Below are positions 9,186 through 17,717 of a stretch of 64,000 nucleotides of DNA, in pieces (within the stretch, counting starts at the first letter, position 1; each line of letters opens with the position of its first letter). The stretch is from Bacteroidota bacterium. GTDB lineage: Bacteria > Bacteroidota > Bacteroidia > Chitinophagales > Chitinophagaceae. The notes below the pieces were generated by a model that was not told the DNA's origin, did no database searches, and worked only from the letters and a program-made list of their open reading frames with translations. The translations under genes and the position numbers were made by a program. The stretch spans positions 124,001 to 188,000 of the forward strand of contig JAFDZS010000007.1 in assembly GCA_018266775.1 (NCBI GenBank), read 5' to 3'.

Positions 9186-9611
9186 TTAATTACCATCGGG
9201 CTGCACTTCATCCACAATATATTCACTCTCTCCACGCCAGGGCAATGCCCCATGTTTTTGTATATAGTGCAACCGTACATTTTTACCTTCATAATTTTCC
9301 ATTGTTTTGGCAATGCTGTCGTTTTGTACTGAAAAGAAAAATTTTTCAGATGCAATACCTACATTGTTTGTGGATACAATACTGCGCTGCACCAGCTCCC
9401 CCTCCCAGGTTTTAAAAACATTTCCCTTGTGTGATAACTTCTGCAGCAAGCCGCTTCTGTAGCCATCGCTGTAGGTAAAATAATATTTCCACCATCCAAA
9501 TGTAAGCAGGCATACCAGTAAAATAAAAGTAAACCAGGCTACAAATCTTTTAAATCCATTGGCTTTTTTGGGTTGGGGTTTATTGGTTCCGGGCTGTTTA
9601 ATGTCGTCCAT
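9186..9611 (-). CDS. Small single-pass membrane protein of unknown function
   Basis: 141 residues: a Lys/Pro/Asn-rich cytoplasmic N-terminus, one transmembrane helix (about residues 25-41), then a soluble domain with YSDGYRSGLLQKLSHKGNVFKTWEGEL and a C-terminal strand-rich part. The YSDGYR...GLLQKLS...KTWEGEL signature looks conserved, but I cannot assign a biochemical role. It lies 23 bp upstream of the end of the M28 peptidase gene on the same strand, so it may be co-transcribed downstream of that gene. Confidence 0.7.
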   Translation of the reverse strand: MDDIKQPGTNKPQPKKANGFKRFVAWFTFILLVCLLTFGWWKYYFTYSDGYRSGLLQKLSHKGNVFKTWEGELVQRSIVSTNNVGIASEKFFFSVQNDSIAKTMENYEGKNVRLHYIQKHGALPWRGESEYIVDEVQPDGN

Positions 9612-9634
9612 GTTGATATTTTTAGCAAGATAAA

Positions 9635-11020
9635 TTACAAACCATATTTGTCCACAAGGTACACCATAGCTGTCATAACAGCAGCGCCTAAATGCAGTTC
9701 CTGTGCATTTACATTTTCAAAAACATCAATAGCAGAATGGTGGAAATTAAAATACCGCTGGCCGGTGGTACTCAATCCAAATTGTGCTGTTTTAAGCAGT
9801 CTTTGCAAAGGGCCAATGTCTGACCCGCCGCCACCGCCTTCGCTGAAACTGAATTTATCTGCATCGTAGGGTTCAAAATATTTTTTCCAGGTATCCACTT
9901 TGGCAAATTGTTCTTTCGTCATACCACAGCCAAAACCACGCGGATATTCAGAGCCGCCATCGCTTTCCATAGCCATGATTTGCTTTTCATTTTTAGCTTT
10001 GGCTTCCTCTGCATATTTATCGCCACCCCTGCCGCCATTTTCTTCGTTGGAGAATAATACAATACGGATGGTGCGTTTGGGTTTATAACCAATGGCATTC
10101 AATGCATGTAGCACTTCGATGCTTTGCACCATTCCGGCGCCATCGTCATTAGCGCCTTCAGCGGGGTCCCAACTGTCCATGTGCCCGCCAATGGTGATGA
10201 TCTCATCCGGAAATTCAGTGCCTTTTATTTCTCCAATAACATTATGGCCAATGGTATCGGGCAGCATCATACAATTGGTGCGGATGTACAATGCATCGTC
10301 TTTATAAGATCCCTTAATACAGTTACTCAATTTGTCTGCATCTTTGGTACTGATGGCAATAGCAGGAATTTTTGGCAAGGCCTCATCATAATGCAGCGCC
10401 CCGGTATGCGGGTTATCATCATAAGCTGCCGTTACAGAACGAACAATCACCGCTACTGCACCATACTTAGCTGCGGCAGATGCACCACCACCGCGGTATC
10501 TTACTGCGTCACCATAAGCGCCCCGCAACAATGTTTTATTGAATGGATAATTAAAGAACACAATCTTGCCTTTTACTTCATCTTTTCTTTTATCCAGTTC
10601 TTCAAAATTTTTTACTTCAATTACTTTGGCCTGCACCCCTTTATCACCGGTGCCCACTGCGTTGCCTATGGACAATACATGAAAATTGATGGCTGCCCCG
10701 CCTTTAGGTTTTTTATACGCGGCTTCTTCTTTTTTTCCACGCACCCAATGCGGTACCATACATTCCTGCAGGTAAACATTTTGTGCGCCGGCATCTTTCA
10801 ATGCCTGCTGCCCCCAGGCTTCTCCCTTATACATACCGGCACTGCCGCTGAGGCGTTGCCCAACTGTTTTGCATAACGTGTACAAATTGCTGTACGCTTT
10901 ACCATTCAGCAATACTTCATCAGTAATTTTTTTGATCATCAGGGAATCATCGTTTTGCGCAGTGGCAAATAATGACGCAGACAATAATAGTCCGGCAAGG
11001 AAGGTTTTTTGGAGTTGCAT
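9635..11020 (-). CDS. Secreted M28-family zinc peptidase (carboxypeptidase Q-like)
   Basis: 461 residues with a signal peptide (cleavage near FATAQ). Residues about 120-260 match a protease-associated insert; the catalytic M28 domain follows. The metal ligands are visible in order: His and Asp in GGHMDSWD and GANDDGAG, Glu in SNEENGGRGG, Asp in MESDGGSEYP and His in NFHHSAIDVFE. The architecture is that of plasma glutamate carboxypeptidase-like M28 enzymes, which remove terminal residues from peptides in the periplasm or outside the cell. An exact -7 box TAAGTTTG lies 16 nt before the ATG. There is no T9SS domain. Confidence 0.88.
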   Translation of the reverse strand: MQLQKTFLAGLLLSASLFATAQNDDSLMIKKITDEVLLNGKAYSNLYTLCKTVGQRLSGSAGMYKGEAWGQQALKDAGAQNVYLQECMVPHWVRGKKEEAAYKKPKGGAAINFHVLSIGNAVGTGDKGVQAKVIEVKNFEELDKRKDEVKGKIVFFNYPFNKTLLRGAYGDAVRYRGGGASAAAKYGAVAVIVRSVTAAYDDNPHTGALHYDEALPKIPAIAISTKDADKLSNCIKGSYKDDALYIRTNCMMLPDTIGHNVIGEIKGTEFPDEIITIGGHMDSWDPAEGANDDGAGMVQSIEVLHALNAIGYKPKRTIRIVLFSNEENGGRGGDKYAEEAKAKNEKQIMAMESDGGSEYPRGFGCGMTKEQFAKVDTWKKYFEPYDADKFSFSEGGGGGSDIGPLQRLLKTAQFGLSTTGQRYFNFHHSAIDVFENVNAQELHLGAAVMTAMVYLVDKYGL

Positions 11021-11132
11021 ATAGTGAGTTGTGAGACAAACTTAACGATTTCTTATCAATACATGAGCGGATTGTATGGTGAAAAAATAATCCCCTAAAT
11101 TGCATCCTGTTTTCATAAAACGCAGGAACTTT

Positions 11133-11140
11133 TAAATTTT
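11133..11140 (+). promoter_or_regulatory. Near-consensus -7 box (TAAATTTT) just before bshA
   Basis: Matches TAnnTTTG at 7 of 8 positions and ends 5 nt before the bshA ATG. The spacing equals that of the exact boxes before gltX, murF, dut and lspA, so a leaderless transcript is possible. Confidence 0.4.
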
Positions 11141-11145
11141 TCGAT

Positions 11146-12264
11146 ATGAATATTGCAATTGTTTGCTACCCTACTTTCGGGGGTAGCGGTGTGCTGGCGA
11201 CTGAACTGGGAAAAGCCCTTGCTGATAAGGGGCATAATATTCATTTCATTACTTACCAGCAACCTGTAAGGCTCAGCGGCTTTCATGCCAATATCTTTTA
11301 TCATGAAGTAAGGGTTCCTACCTATCCTTTATTTGACTTTCCGCCGTATGAAACGGCACTGGCCAGCACGATGGTAGATGTGATCATGAATAATAATGTG
11401 GAATTACTGCACGTGCATTATGCCATTCCGCATGCCTCTGCGGCATGTATGGCCAAACAGATTTTAGCCAAGCAGGGCAGGCATATTCCTGTCATCACCA
11501 CTTTGCATGGTACTGATATTACACTGGTGGGCCGCGATAAAACGTACAGCCCGGTGGTTACTTTCTCCATGAATGAAAGTGATGCACTGACGGCAGTATC
11601 GCAAAACCTGAAAGAAGAAACGTATAAAAACTTCGTGATCACTAAAGAAATTGAAGTGATACACAATTTTGTAGATGTAAAACGCTTCAATAAAAAGCCG
11701 GTGGATGCCTTTAAAAAAATTGTAGCACCCAATGGTGAAAAAATAATTGTGCATGCCAGTAACTTTCGTAAGGTAAAACGGGTGGAAGATGTGGTGAAGG
11801 TTTTCATCAAGATCATTGAACACATCCCTGCAAAATTATTATTGCTGGGCGATGGCCCCGAAAGGCCTAACGTAGAAAATGTGTGCCGCGATTGTGTGAT
11901 CAGCGATAAAATCAAATTCCTGGGTAAACAGGAGCAGATGGAAGATATTTTACCAATTGCCGATTTGTTTTTACTGACCAGTGAATACGAAAGCTTTGGT
12001 TTGGCGGCACTGGAAGCAATGGCTGCAAGCGTGCCGGTAATCTCTACTAACGCCGGTGGCCTGCCCGAAATTAATATTAATGGCTACTGCGGTTATATGA
12101 GCAATGTGGGCGATGTGGATGATATGGCAAAAAATGCACTGGCTATATTTAAAGATGATGCCACATTGCAGCAGTTTAAGGAAAATGCTTTACTACAGGC
12201 GCAGAAATTTGATATTGATAATATTGTGCCTGTTTATGAAGCGCTGTATAAACGTATGATATAG
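11146..12264 (+). CDS. bshA: N-acetyl-alpha-D-glucosaminyl L-malate synthase (bacillithiol pathway)
   Basis: 372 residues, GT4-type glycosyltransferase with two Rossmann domains. The N-terminus MNIAIVCYPTFGGSGVLATELG, and HVHYAIPHA, TTLHGTDITLVG and VIHNFVDVKRF further on, are typical of BshA. The donor-side ESFGLAALEAMAASVPVISTNAGGLPE supplies the GT4 EX7E motif. BshA joins UDP-GlcNAc to L-malate, the first step to bacillithiol, the low-molecular-weight thiol of Firmicutes and many Bacteroidota. bshB and bshC are not in the window. Its stop lies 1 bp from the stop of the convergent EnvC-like gene, and no terminator is visible between them. Confidence 0.93.
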   Translation: MNIAIVCYPTFGGSGVLATELGKALADKGHNIHFITYQQPVRLSGFHANIFYHEVRVPTYPLFDFPPYETALASTMVDVIMNNNVELLHVHYAIPHASAACMAKQILAKQGRHIPVITTLHGTDITLVGRDKTYSPVVTFSMNESDALTAVSQNLKEETYKNFVITKEIEVIHNFVDVKRFNKKPVDAFKKIVAPNGEKIIVHASNFRKVKRVEDVVKVFIKIIEHIPAKLLLLGDGPERPNVENVCRDCVISDKIKFLGKQEQMEDILPIADLFLLTSEYESFGLAALEAMAASVPVISTNAGGLPEININGYCGYMSNVGDVDDMAKNALAIFKDDATLQQFKENALLQAQKFDIDNIVPVYEALYKRMI

Positions 12265-12265
12265 T

Positions 12266-13567
12266 TTACCTGCGGCGCAGCCATCTTTCAGGATCCTGAT
12301 TTCCTTTTTCTTCGCTGATGTAAAAATCAACGGCACCAATACCATCCAGGTTGGCAGCAGCTTTTCCCAACACCTGGCCCAGTTTAATATCCTGTCCTTT
12401 TTGTACCGTTACACCGGTTAGGTTACTGTATGTACTGAAATATTTTCCATGTTGTATAATCACTACCTGCATATCCTCTACATAGGCAACCGCACTGACT
12501 GTACCATCAAAAATGGCTTTTACAGGTGTACCAATATCCGTAGCAATAGTAATACCGGTCATATCAATTACGGGCCCATTATCTAACTGGTTTCTGCCGT
12601 AATGCATTAACAGGTGGCCTTTGTCCACCGGCCATGGTAATGATCCTTTATTATTTACAAAGTTGGTATTAAGCACTATGTTATCTGCATTCAGCAACAC
12701 ACTCTCCTGTGGCTTTTTAGCGGGTACTACAGTAGGTTTTACAGCTGGTTTATTACCTGTAGCAGGTGTTGCAGGTGCTGCATTTACAACTGCCGGGTTG
12801 TTATTTATGGCCGGTTTGCCAGCATTCTCCTTTGCTTTTTTTATTGCTTCAAGCCTGGCTTTATTAATTGCCGCGGAAATAGCATTATCTACTTTTTTCA
12901 GTTGATTTCTTGTTGCAGCCATCTGGTTATTCAACTGTTTTCCCTGCTTTTTCAATTCAGACATGATCCTGTCTTTTTCTTTTTGCTGCACTTCCAGTAC
13001 GGCCATTTCTTTATCCTTATCTTCTAACACAGTAGTTTTCTTTTGGCGGGTACCCTGCAGTTCTTCTATTCTTTGTTTACGCAATTCCTGGGTACGCAAA
13101 ATGTTCTGGCCCTGCATTTCCCGGTAATTACGGTAGCTTTTAAGGTAAGTAATCCGTTTGATGGCATCGTTGAAGGTAGAGGCAGAGAAAATAAAATTCA
13201 GGAAATCGTAATTGCTCCTGTTTTTATAAGCATACACCATACTGTGGGCATATTCTTCTTTTAAAGTATCCAGCAGTTTATCGTAGCGGTTAATATCCCG
13301 TTGTATGGTAACAAGGCTGTTGTCCAGCAGGTTAATATCCCTGTTCACGTTTTCAATGATCCTGTTCTGGATATTTACTTTATCGTTGATCAGTTTCCAC
13401 TGAACAAAATTTTCTTTGGATTTGGTTTTGTTTTCGCTGAGCAGTCTTTCAGTTTGTTCAAGGTCTTTTTTCAATTGTGCCTTTTGTTTTTCCAGTTCTT
13501 CGCGGGTTTGAGCCATTGAAGCAAAGGAACAGCTGATCAGCAGAAATGAAAAAATAAACTTTACCAT
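12266..13567 (-). CDS. EnvC-like murein hydrolase activator with degenerate LytM/M23 domain
   Basis: 433 residues. A signal peptide (cleavage after SMAQ) is followed by long coiled coils (about 20-235), an Ala/Pro/Asn-rich linker (about 245-300) and a LytM-type domain (about 320-430). The zinc ligands of active M23 peptidases are absent: the usual G-x-D is GITIATDIGTP, the HL of YAHL is NL in STYSNL, and the HxE position is VDFYI. This pattern is known from EnvC/NlpD activators, which switch on amidases rather than cutting peptidoglycan. It lies downstream of dut and a DUF4292 gene on the same strand. An exact -7 box TATTTTTG sits 22 nt before the ATG. Confidence 0.85.
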   Translation of the reverse strand: MVKFIFSFLLISCSFASMAQTREELEKQKAQLKKDLEQTERLLSENKTKSKENFVQWKLINDKVNIQNRIIENVNRDINLLDNSLVTIQRDINRYDKLLDTLKEEYAHSMVYAYKNRSNYDFLNFIFSASTFNDAIKRITYLKSYRNYREMQGQNILRTQELRKQRIEELQGTRQKKTTVLEDKDKEMAVLEVQQKEKDRIMSELKKQGKQLNNQMAATRNQLKKVDNAISAAINKARLEAIKKAKENAGKPAINNNPAVVNAAPATPATGNKPAVKPTVVPAKKPQESVLLNADNIVLNTNFVNNKGSLPWPVDKGHLLMHYGRNQLDNGPVIDMTGITIATDIGTPVKAIFDGTVSAVAYVEDMQVVIIQHGKYFSTYSNLTGVTVQKGQDIKLGQVLGKAAANLDGIGAVDFYISEEKGNQDPERWLRRR

Positions 13568-13658
13568 GATTGTAATTTAGTGCGTTGTTCAAAAATACGT
13601 TGTTAACCGGAAAAGCAGGTGCTGCTAAAAACCCACACCTGTGTATAAGCAGTAACGC

Positions 13659-14486
13659 TTATTTCTTCTTATAATTTTTTGGCACTTTTAACCCCACTGA
13701 TAATTCTTTGTTAAACTCGTATTGTCTGTAGTTGAGCCGGATATCGAGTTTATTTTTTTCTGATACGGTTATTTCCCTGTAAGTGGAAAAATCCAGGTTA
13801 TTGTTATGTTCAAAATCGCTGTATGTGATGTCTGCCGTGCGGCTGCGGCTTACATCCACATCATCCAGTTTGCTGTGCAGTAACAGGTTATTATCAGCTG
13901 ATAATGTAATCAGGTTTTTGAAAAAAGCACCCACTGTGGAAATGAGTATTTTATCGTCTGCTTTTTTATAATACACCACTGAGCTGTCCATGAATATCGG
14001 GTTGCCTACAAGCATATCCTGTATTGTTTTATAATCAAATGGAATTTCTGTTACATCCTGCAGATAATCCAGCGATCGGTATTGTACTTCTTTATTCCGG
14101 ATGTCCATCAGCACCACACTATCCTGTGTAATACGAAGCCGGAATACTTCAATATTCAGAATGGTTGCAGACAATGAAACCCAGATAGCACTGTCTTTTA
14201 CAATGCGTACCACCGCCAGTATGTCCGGCTGTTTCCCCTTACCATCTTCATACTCCACTTTAATTTTTGCGTTAAACGTTTTGTAATCGATATAATGTTT
14301 ATGCAGTCCATCCAGTGTAGCCTGTATCATCTTCATGGAATCTTCTTTAGTATTGGTGGGGTCCACCAATACTACTACAGTGGAATCCTTTGGAGCTATG
14401 GCTTTTGCTATTTGTTTTGTGGTATGGCAACTACTTGCAGCAATGATAAATGCAACAGCAGCAACCAGGAATTTCAAATACTTCAT
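13659..14486 (-). CDS. DUF4292 family lipoprotein
   Basis: 275 residues with a lipoprotein signal peptide (MKYLKFLVAAVAFIIAASSC, Cys about residue 20). The body contains YKTFNAKIKVEY, the strand pattern IWVSLSATILNIEVFRLRIT and the DYLQ...FDY segment typical of DUF4292, which resembles LolA/LolB-like folds. A role in outer-membrane lipoprotein handling is plausible but unproven. The order dut - DUF4292 - EnvC-like is a recurrent Bacteroidota arrangement, often with a TPR gene after dut that is missing here. It starts 30 bp after dut, so one operon is likely. Confidence 0.82.
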   Translation of the reverse strand: MKYLKFLVAAVAFIIAASSCHTTKQIAKAIAPKDSTVVVLVDPTNTKEDSMKMIQATLDGLHKHYIDYKTFNAKIKVEYEDGKGKQPDILAVVRIVKDSAIWVSLSATILNIEVFRLRITQDSVVLMDIRNKEVQYRSLDYLQDVTEIPFDYKTIQDMLVGNPIFMDSSVVYYKKADDKILISTVGAFFKNLITLSADNNLLLHSKLDDVDVSRSRTADITYSDFEHNNNLDFSTYREITVSEKNKLDIRLNYRQYEFNKELSVGLKVPKNYKKK

Positions 14487-14516
14487 TTGGTGGTTTGTTT
14501 TATCGGGGTGTAATGA

Positions 14517-14960
14517 TTATTGAATACCGGTATGCCCAAATCCTCCTTCGCCCCTTACTGACTCGTTCAATTGCTGTACCAAAAACAAATCTGCTTTTTC
14601 AGTCTTTGCAAAAATCATCTGTGCAATACGGTCGCCATTTTGAATGGTTTGGGCTGCATTACCCAGGTTTACCAGTATCACTTTAATCTCTCCCCTGTAA
14701 TCACTGTCAATTGTTCCGGGTGTATTCAGGCAGGTAATTCCCTGTTTAATGGCCAAACCGCTTCTTGGCCTGATCTGCGCCTCGTACCCAGTGGGTATTT
14801 CCACAAATAATCCTGTTGGTACAAGAAAACGTTCCAATGGTTGTAATGTTACAGGTATTTCCAGGTTCGCCCTGATGTCCATACCAGCCGATCCCTCCGT
14901 TGCATAAGCGGGCAATGGATTACCTGAAGTATTTACAATTTTTACGGGAATACTTTGCAT
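14517..14960 (-). CDS. dut: dUTP diphosphatase
   Basis: 147 residues, normal length for trimeric dUTPase. The five family motifs are present: [28 protein letters not shown] (with the catalytic Asp), [10 protein letters not shown] and the C-terminal [10 protein letters not shown]. It hydrolyses dUTP to dUMP and PPi, limiting uracil in DNA and feeding dTMP synthesis. It is the first gene of the dut - DUF4292 - EnvC-like group. The -7 box TACCTTTG ends 4 nt before the ATG, which implies almost no 5' leader. Confidence 0.95.
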   Translation of the reverse strand: MQSIPVKIVNTSGNPLPAYATEGSAGMDIRANLEIPVTLQPLERFLVPTGLFVEIPTGYEAQIRPRSGLAIKQGITCLNTPGTIDSDYRGEIKVILVNLGNAAQTIQNGDRIAQMIFAKTEKADLFLVQQLNESVRGEGGFGHTGIQ

Positions 14961-14964
14961 GCCG

Positions 14965-14972
14965 CAAAGGTA
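14965..14972 (-). promoter_or_regulatory. Exact -7 box (TACCTTTG) 4 nt before the dut ATG
   Basis: On the minus strand the order is TACCTTTG, CGGC, ATG. A start site a few bases after the box would fall on the start codon. The -33 region is only AT-rich. Confidence 0.6.
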
Positions 14973-15014
14973 CTAATGTAAGCAAATAAAATACTGTTGA
15001 ATTTAGTGCTGTTG

Positions 15015-17111
15015 TTAATGGACTATTAAAACTGAACCGTTGAGCCATTTGGTATAGCCTTTACCATTGATATATACAATAGACCATGAGTAAGCACCGG
15101 CGGGCATCAGTTTGCCTTTGTAACGGCCATCCCATTTATCTGATGGATTAGTGCTGCTGAACATGACATTTCCGTAACGGTTGTATATTTTTAAAGTATA
15201 ATGCTGCATAATGGCGCTGCCCAACACCCTGAAATAATCGTTTACCCCATCATTGTTTGGTGTAAATGCATTCGGAATAAAAATGTCGCAATCGCCTGCA
15301 ATTACCGACATGGTATCAGATGCCAGGCACCCATTTTGGGTAATAGTAAGATAATATGTTCCCACTTCGTTTACAGTAATGGAAGGTGTGGTGGCGCCGG
15401 TATTCCATAAATACGATGCCGCTGAAAGATTACTGGATCTTATGGTAACCTGGTTGCCCAGGCAAATGGAGGTATCTGGCCCTATATTGACCACAGGTTT
15501 TACCGTTACGGAAACGTTGATGCTGTCACGCACCGTGCAACCATTCTGTTCTATTTCCAGCCAGTAGGTTCCAAAATTAGTAGTGGATATTTTACTGCTT
15601 ACTGCGCCGGTGTTCCAGCGGTAATTCACACCGGGTTCCTCATCAACACCAATGGTAAGCGAAATTTGCTGACCACAACTGGCGGTATCATTACCGAGGA
15701 AATGATCTGTGGAAGCAATCCATATTTTGCGGTTAATCGTATCATTCAAACCTGAACAATCCACTTTATATACAATGCACTGTACGTCATAAAAACCAGG
15801 TGCCGCATAATGGTTGGTGGGTTGTAATGCCTGCGACCGCTGCCCATCGCCAAAATCCCATTTTACAGAGTCAATTCCGTTAACGCGATTAAGTTTAAAC
15901 AAAACATCAGCATCTGTACACTTACCCAGGCGTTGAAAATCGTAAGGATTATTGATCGTGTCAAAATAGCTTTGAATAAACGTGGGTAATCCAAATTGTA
16001 CCGGCTCTAAATTGGCCGGGCCCATATAAATCTTATTGTAGTTAAAATTGCAACCACTTCCATACACATCTGGATTGTCAATGGCAGACACTGCAGTATC
16101 CTGCCACATCGCCATATAAATTCTTTGATCTGGCCCCATTTGCAAAGCACCGGCAAACCAGTGTTTGTTATCATGAATCAATTGCTGGCTGTTTACAATG
16201 GTGGTGGGGTTGTTGGATGTGATATCGTATTGCAGCAATAAGCAGGGATCGGTTACTGAATTATTGGATGAAACGTACAGCAATTTACCATTGGGAGAAA
16301 ACTCTGCACCATAAACACCGGTATAGTTTGTTTGCCTCGGGCTGATATTGGGATGAAACAGAATAGGGTTAGAAATGATCCCTGTTGTGTTATCAAAATC
16401 CATCAGCTCTATTGCATTATTATCAAATGCGTGTACGGCTGCCAGTTTGTTGCCGTGGGTATTGAATTTTAAAGTGCCAATCTCGTTATTCTCCTGTCCG
16501 TTAATAACTAACCCGGTTTTACTGATCACGGGGACGGGATTTACGCCGAAAGCTGTAACAAGATAAGAATGATATTCATCTGTATTCCACCGGTGTATCA
16601 CTACCCAAACATCGCGGTTATTACAATGTTTAACAGCTGCAATTTTCTCAAAGATGGTATCTTCCAGCAAAACGTTTTTGTCCGTAATTTCTCCCAGGCC
16701 GCCATCACCCCTCATATCCACCACGCTGTATAAAAACTGGTGAAATTCCTGTTGCGCAGCACCGGTAGTGAAGATATAATACATACTGTCGTTGCCGGGA
16801 AAAGGTACCACAACTGCGTTATTAGTGCTGGATTGATGGCCACCGAGGCTGCCGCCGTTTTTCATTTTTTGCTGCAGGCGGTTGTTGACAATCTGCCCAT
16901 TGGTATAAAAAAGTAATTTCCCGTTTTTATCAGAAATGCAGGCTGTACCTTCGAAAGAGCGGGCAGTACCATCATTAGCTAATTGCTGGGGTGGATTTTG
17001 ATTAAAGTCAATACCCGCCCTGAAGCCAAAATACCAGTTGTTTGCCTGCTTTTGTGCAAAGCCGGTCAATGAAAGCAATAAACAGCAGTATGTAACAAAT
17101 ATTCTTATCAA
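15015..17111 (-). CDS. T9SS type B cargo with PKD domain (gliding motility-associated C-terminal domain)
   Basis: 698 residues from a TTG start (no ATG precedes the signal peptide MIRIFVTYCCLLLSLTGFAQ). Residues about 20-390 are propeller-like (NWYFGFRAGIDF, FSPNGKLLYVSSN, ALQMGPDQRIYMA). A PKD-type module follows (VKWDFGDGQRSQAL...HYAAPGFYDV, about 410-460), then two Ig/SprB-like segments (YRWNTGAVSS, YLWNTGATTP). The C-terminus has the type B signature IFIPNAFTPNNDGVNDYF through LKIYNRYGNVMF and WDGRYKGKLMPAGAYSW. It begins 20 bp after ispF on the same strand. The protein is secreted, and its function beyond surface binding is unknown. Confidence 0.87.
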   Translation of the reverse strand: MIRIFVTYCCLLLSLTGFAQKQANNWYFGFRAGIDFNQNPPQQLANDGTARSFEGTACISDKNGKLLFYTNGQIVNNRLQQKMKNGGSLGGHQSSTNNAVVVPFPGNDSMYYIFTTGAAQQEFHQFLYSVVDMRGDGGLGEITDKNVLLEDTIFEKIAAVKHCNNRDVWVVIHRWNTDEYHSYLVTAFGVNPVPVISKTGLVINGQENNEIGTLKFNTHGNKLAAVHAFDNNAIELMDFDNTTGIISNPILFHPNISPRQTNYTGVYGAEFSPNGKLLYVSSNNSVTDPCLLLQYDITSNNPTTIVNSQQLIHDNKHWFAGALQMGPDQRIYMAMWQDTAVSAIDNPDVYGSGCNFNYNKIYMGPANLEPVQFGLPTFIQSYFDTINNPYDFQRLGKCTDADVLFKLNRVNGIDSVKWDFGDGQRSQALQPTNHYAAPGFYDVQCIVYKVDCSGLNDTINRKIWIASTDHFLGNDTASCGQQISLTIGVDEEPGVNYRWNTGAVSSKISTTNFGTYWLEIEQNGCTVRDSINVSVTVKPVVNIGPDTSICLGNQVTIRSSNLSAASYLWNTGATTPSITVNEVGTYYLTITQNGCLASDTMSVIAGDCDIFIPNAFTPNNDGVNDYFRVLGSAIMQHYTLKIYNRYGNVMFSSTNPSDKWDGRYKGKLMPAGAYSWSIVYINGKGYTKWLNGSVLIVH

Positions 17112-17131
17112 TCGGTTTATTTCAATTCGTA

Positions 17132-17614
17132 TTAAGACGCTTTTACCAATAAAATTGTTGCATTGGCCATCAGTCCTTCTTCCCTTCCTGCAAACCCCAT
17201 TTTTTCAGTGGTGGTGGCTTTTACAGAAATATCATCCGGCGTTATTTCAAGTATGGCCGCAATAGTTTGCTGCATTTGTGATACGTAAGGTTTTATTTTG
17301 GGTTTTTCGAGGCATAAAGTACTGTCAACATTAACCACTTTGTATCCTTTTTCTTTTACCAGCTTCAAACATTGCGCCAGCAATAATTTACTGTCTATAT
17401 TCTTATAAGTTGCATCGGTATCGGGAAAATGTGCACCAATATCACCCAGGCTTAATGCACCAAGCATTGCATCGCAGATGGCATGTAACAAAACATCAGC
17501 ATCACTATGGCCCAAAGCGCCTTTATGATGTGGTATTTGAATACCACCAAGCCAGAGATCCCTCCCTTCCACCAACTGATGAAAATCAATTCCCGAACCA
17601 ATCCTGTAACTCAT
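17132..17614 (-). CDS. ispF: 2-C-methyl-D-erythritol 2,4-cyclodiphosphate synthase
   Basis: 160 residues, standard length. Motifs: GIDFHQL (metal-binding Asp and His), GHSDADVLLHAICDAMLGAL, DIGAHFPDTD, and the C-terminal VKATTTEKMGFAGREEG. It performs the MEP-pathway step that cyclises CDP-methylerythritol 2-phosphate to MEcPP for isoprenoid synthesis in the cytoplasm. It lies downstream of porV on the same strand behind a terminator, and upstream of the type B cargo gene, with which it is probably co-transcribed. Confidence 0.95.
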   Translation of the reverse strand: MSYRIGSGIDFHQLVEGRDLWLGGIQIPHHKGALGHSDADVLLHAICDAMLGALSLGDIGAHFPDTDATYKNIDSKLLLAQCLKLVKEKGYKVVNVDSTLCLEKPKIKPYVSQMQQTIAAILEITPDDISVKATTTEKMGFAGREEGLMANATILLVKAS

Positions 17615-17659
17615 TCAAAAAATATTTAGCGCAGCAAATATCAGTAATTTGAATCGTAG

Positions 17660-17693
17660 TAAAAATAAAAAGCGCTCCGGAAATCCGGAACGC
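17660..17693 (-). terminator. Intrinsic terminator of porV
   Basis: Stem GCGTTCCGGA / TCCGGAGCGC (minus strand; one mismatch) followed by TTTTTATTTTT, 24 bp after the porV stop. Confidence 0.8.
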
Positions 17694-17717
17694 CCTTGTA
17701 TAATTTTATTGAGATAA

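Noticed and set aside
10124..10876. 250-codon open frame antisense to the M28 peptidase gene
   Set aside because: It lies wholly inside a conserved gene on the other strand, with no start context or recognisable domain.
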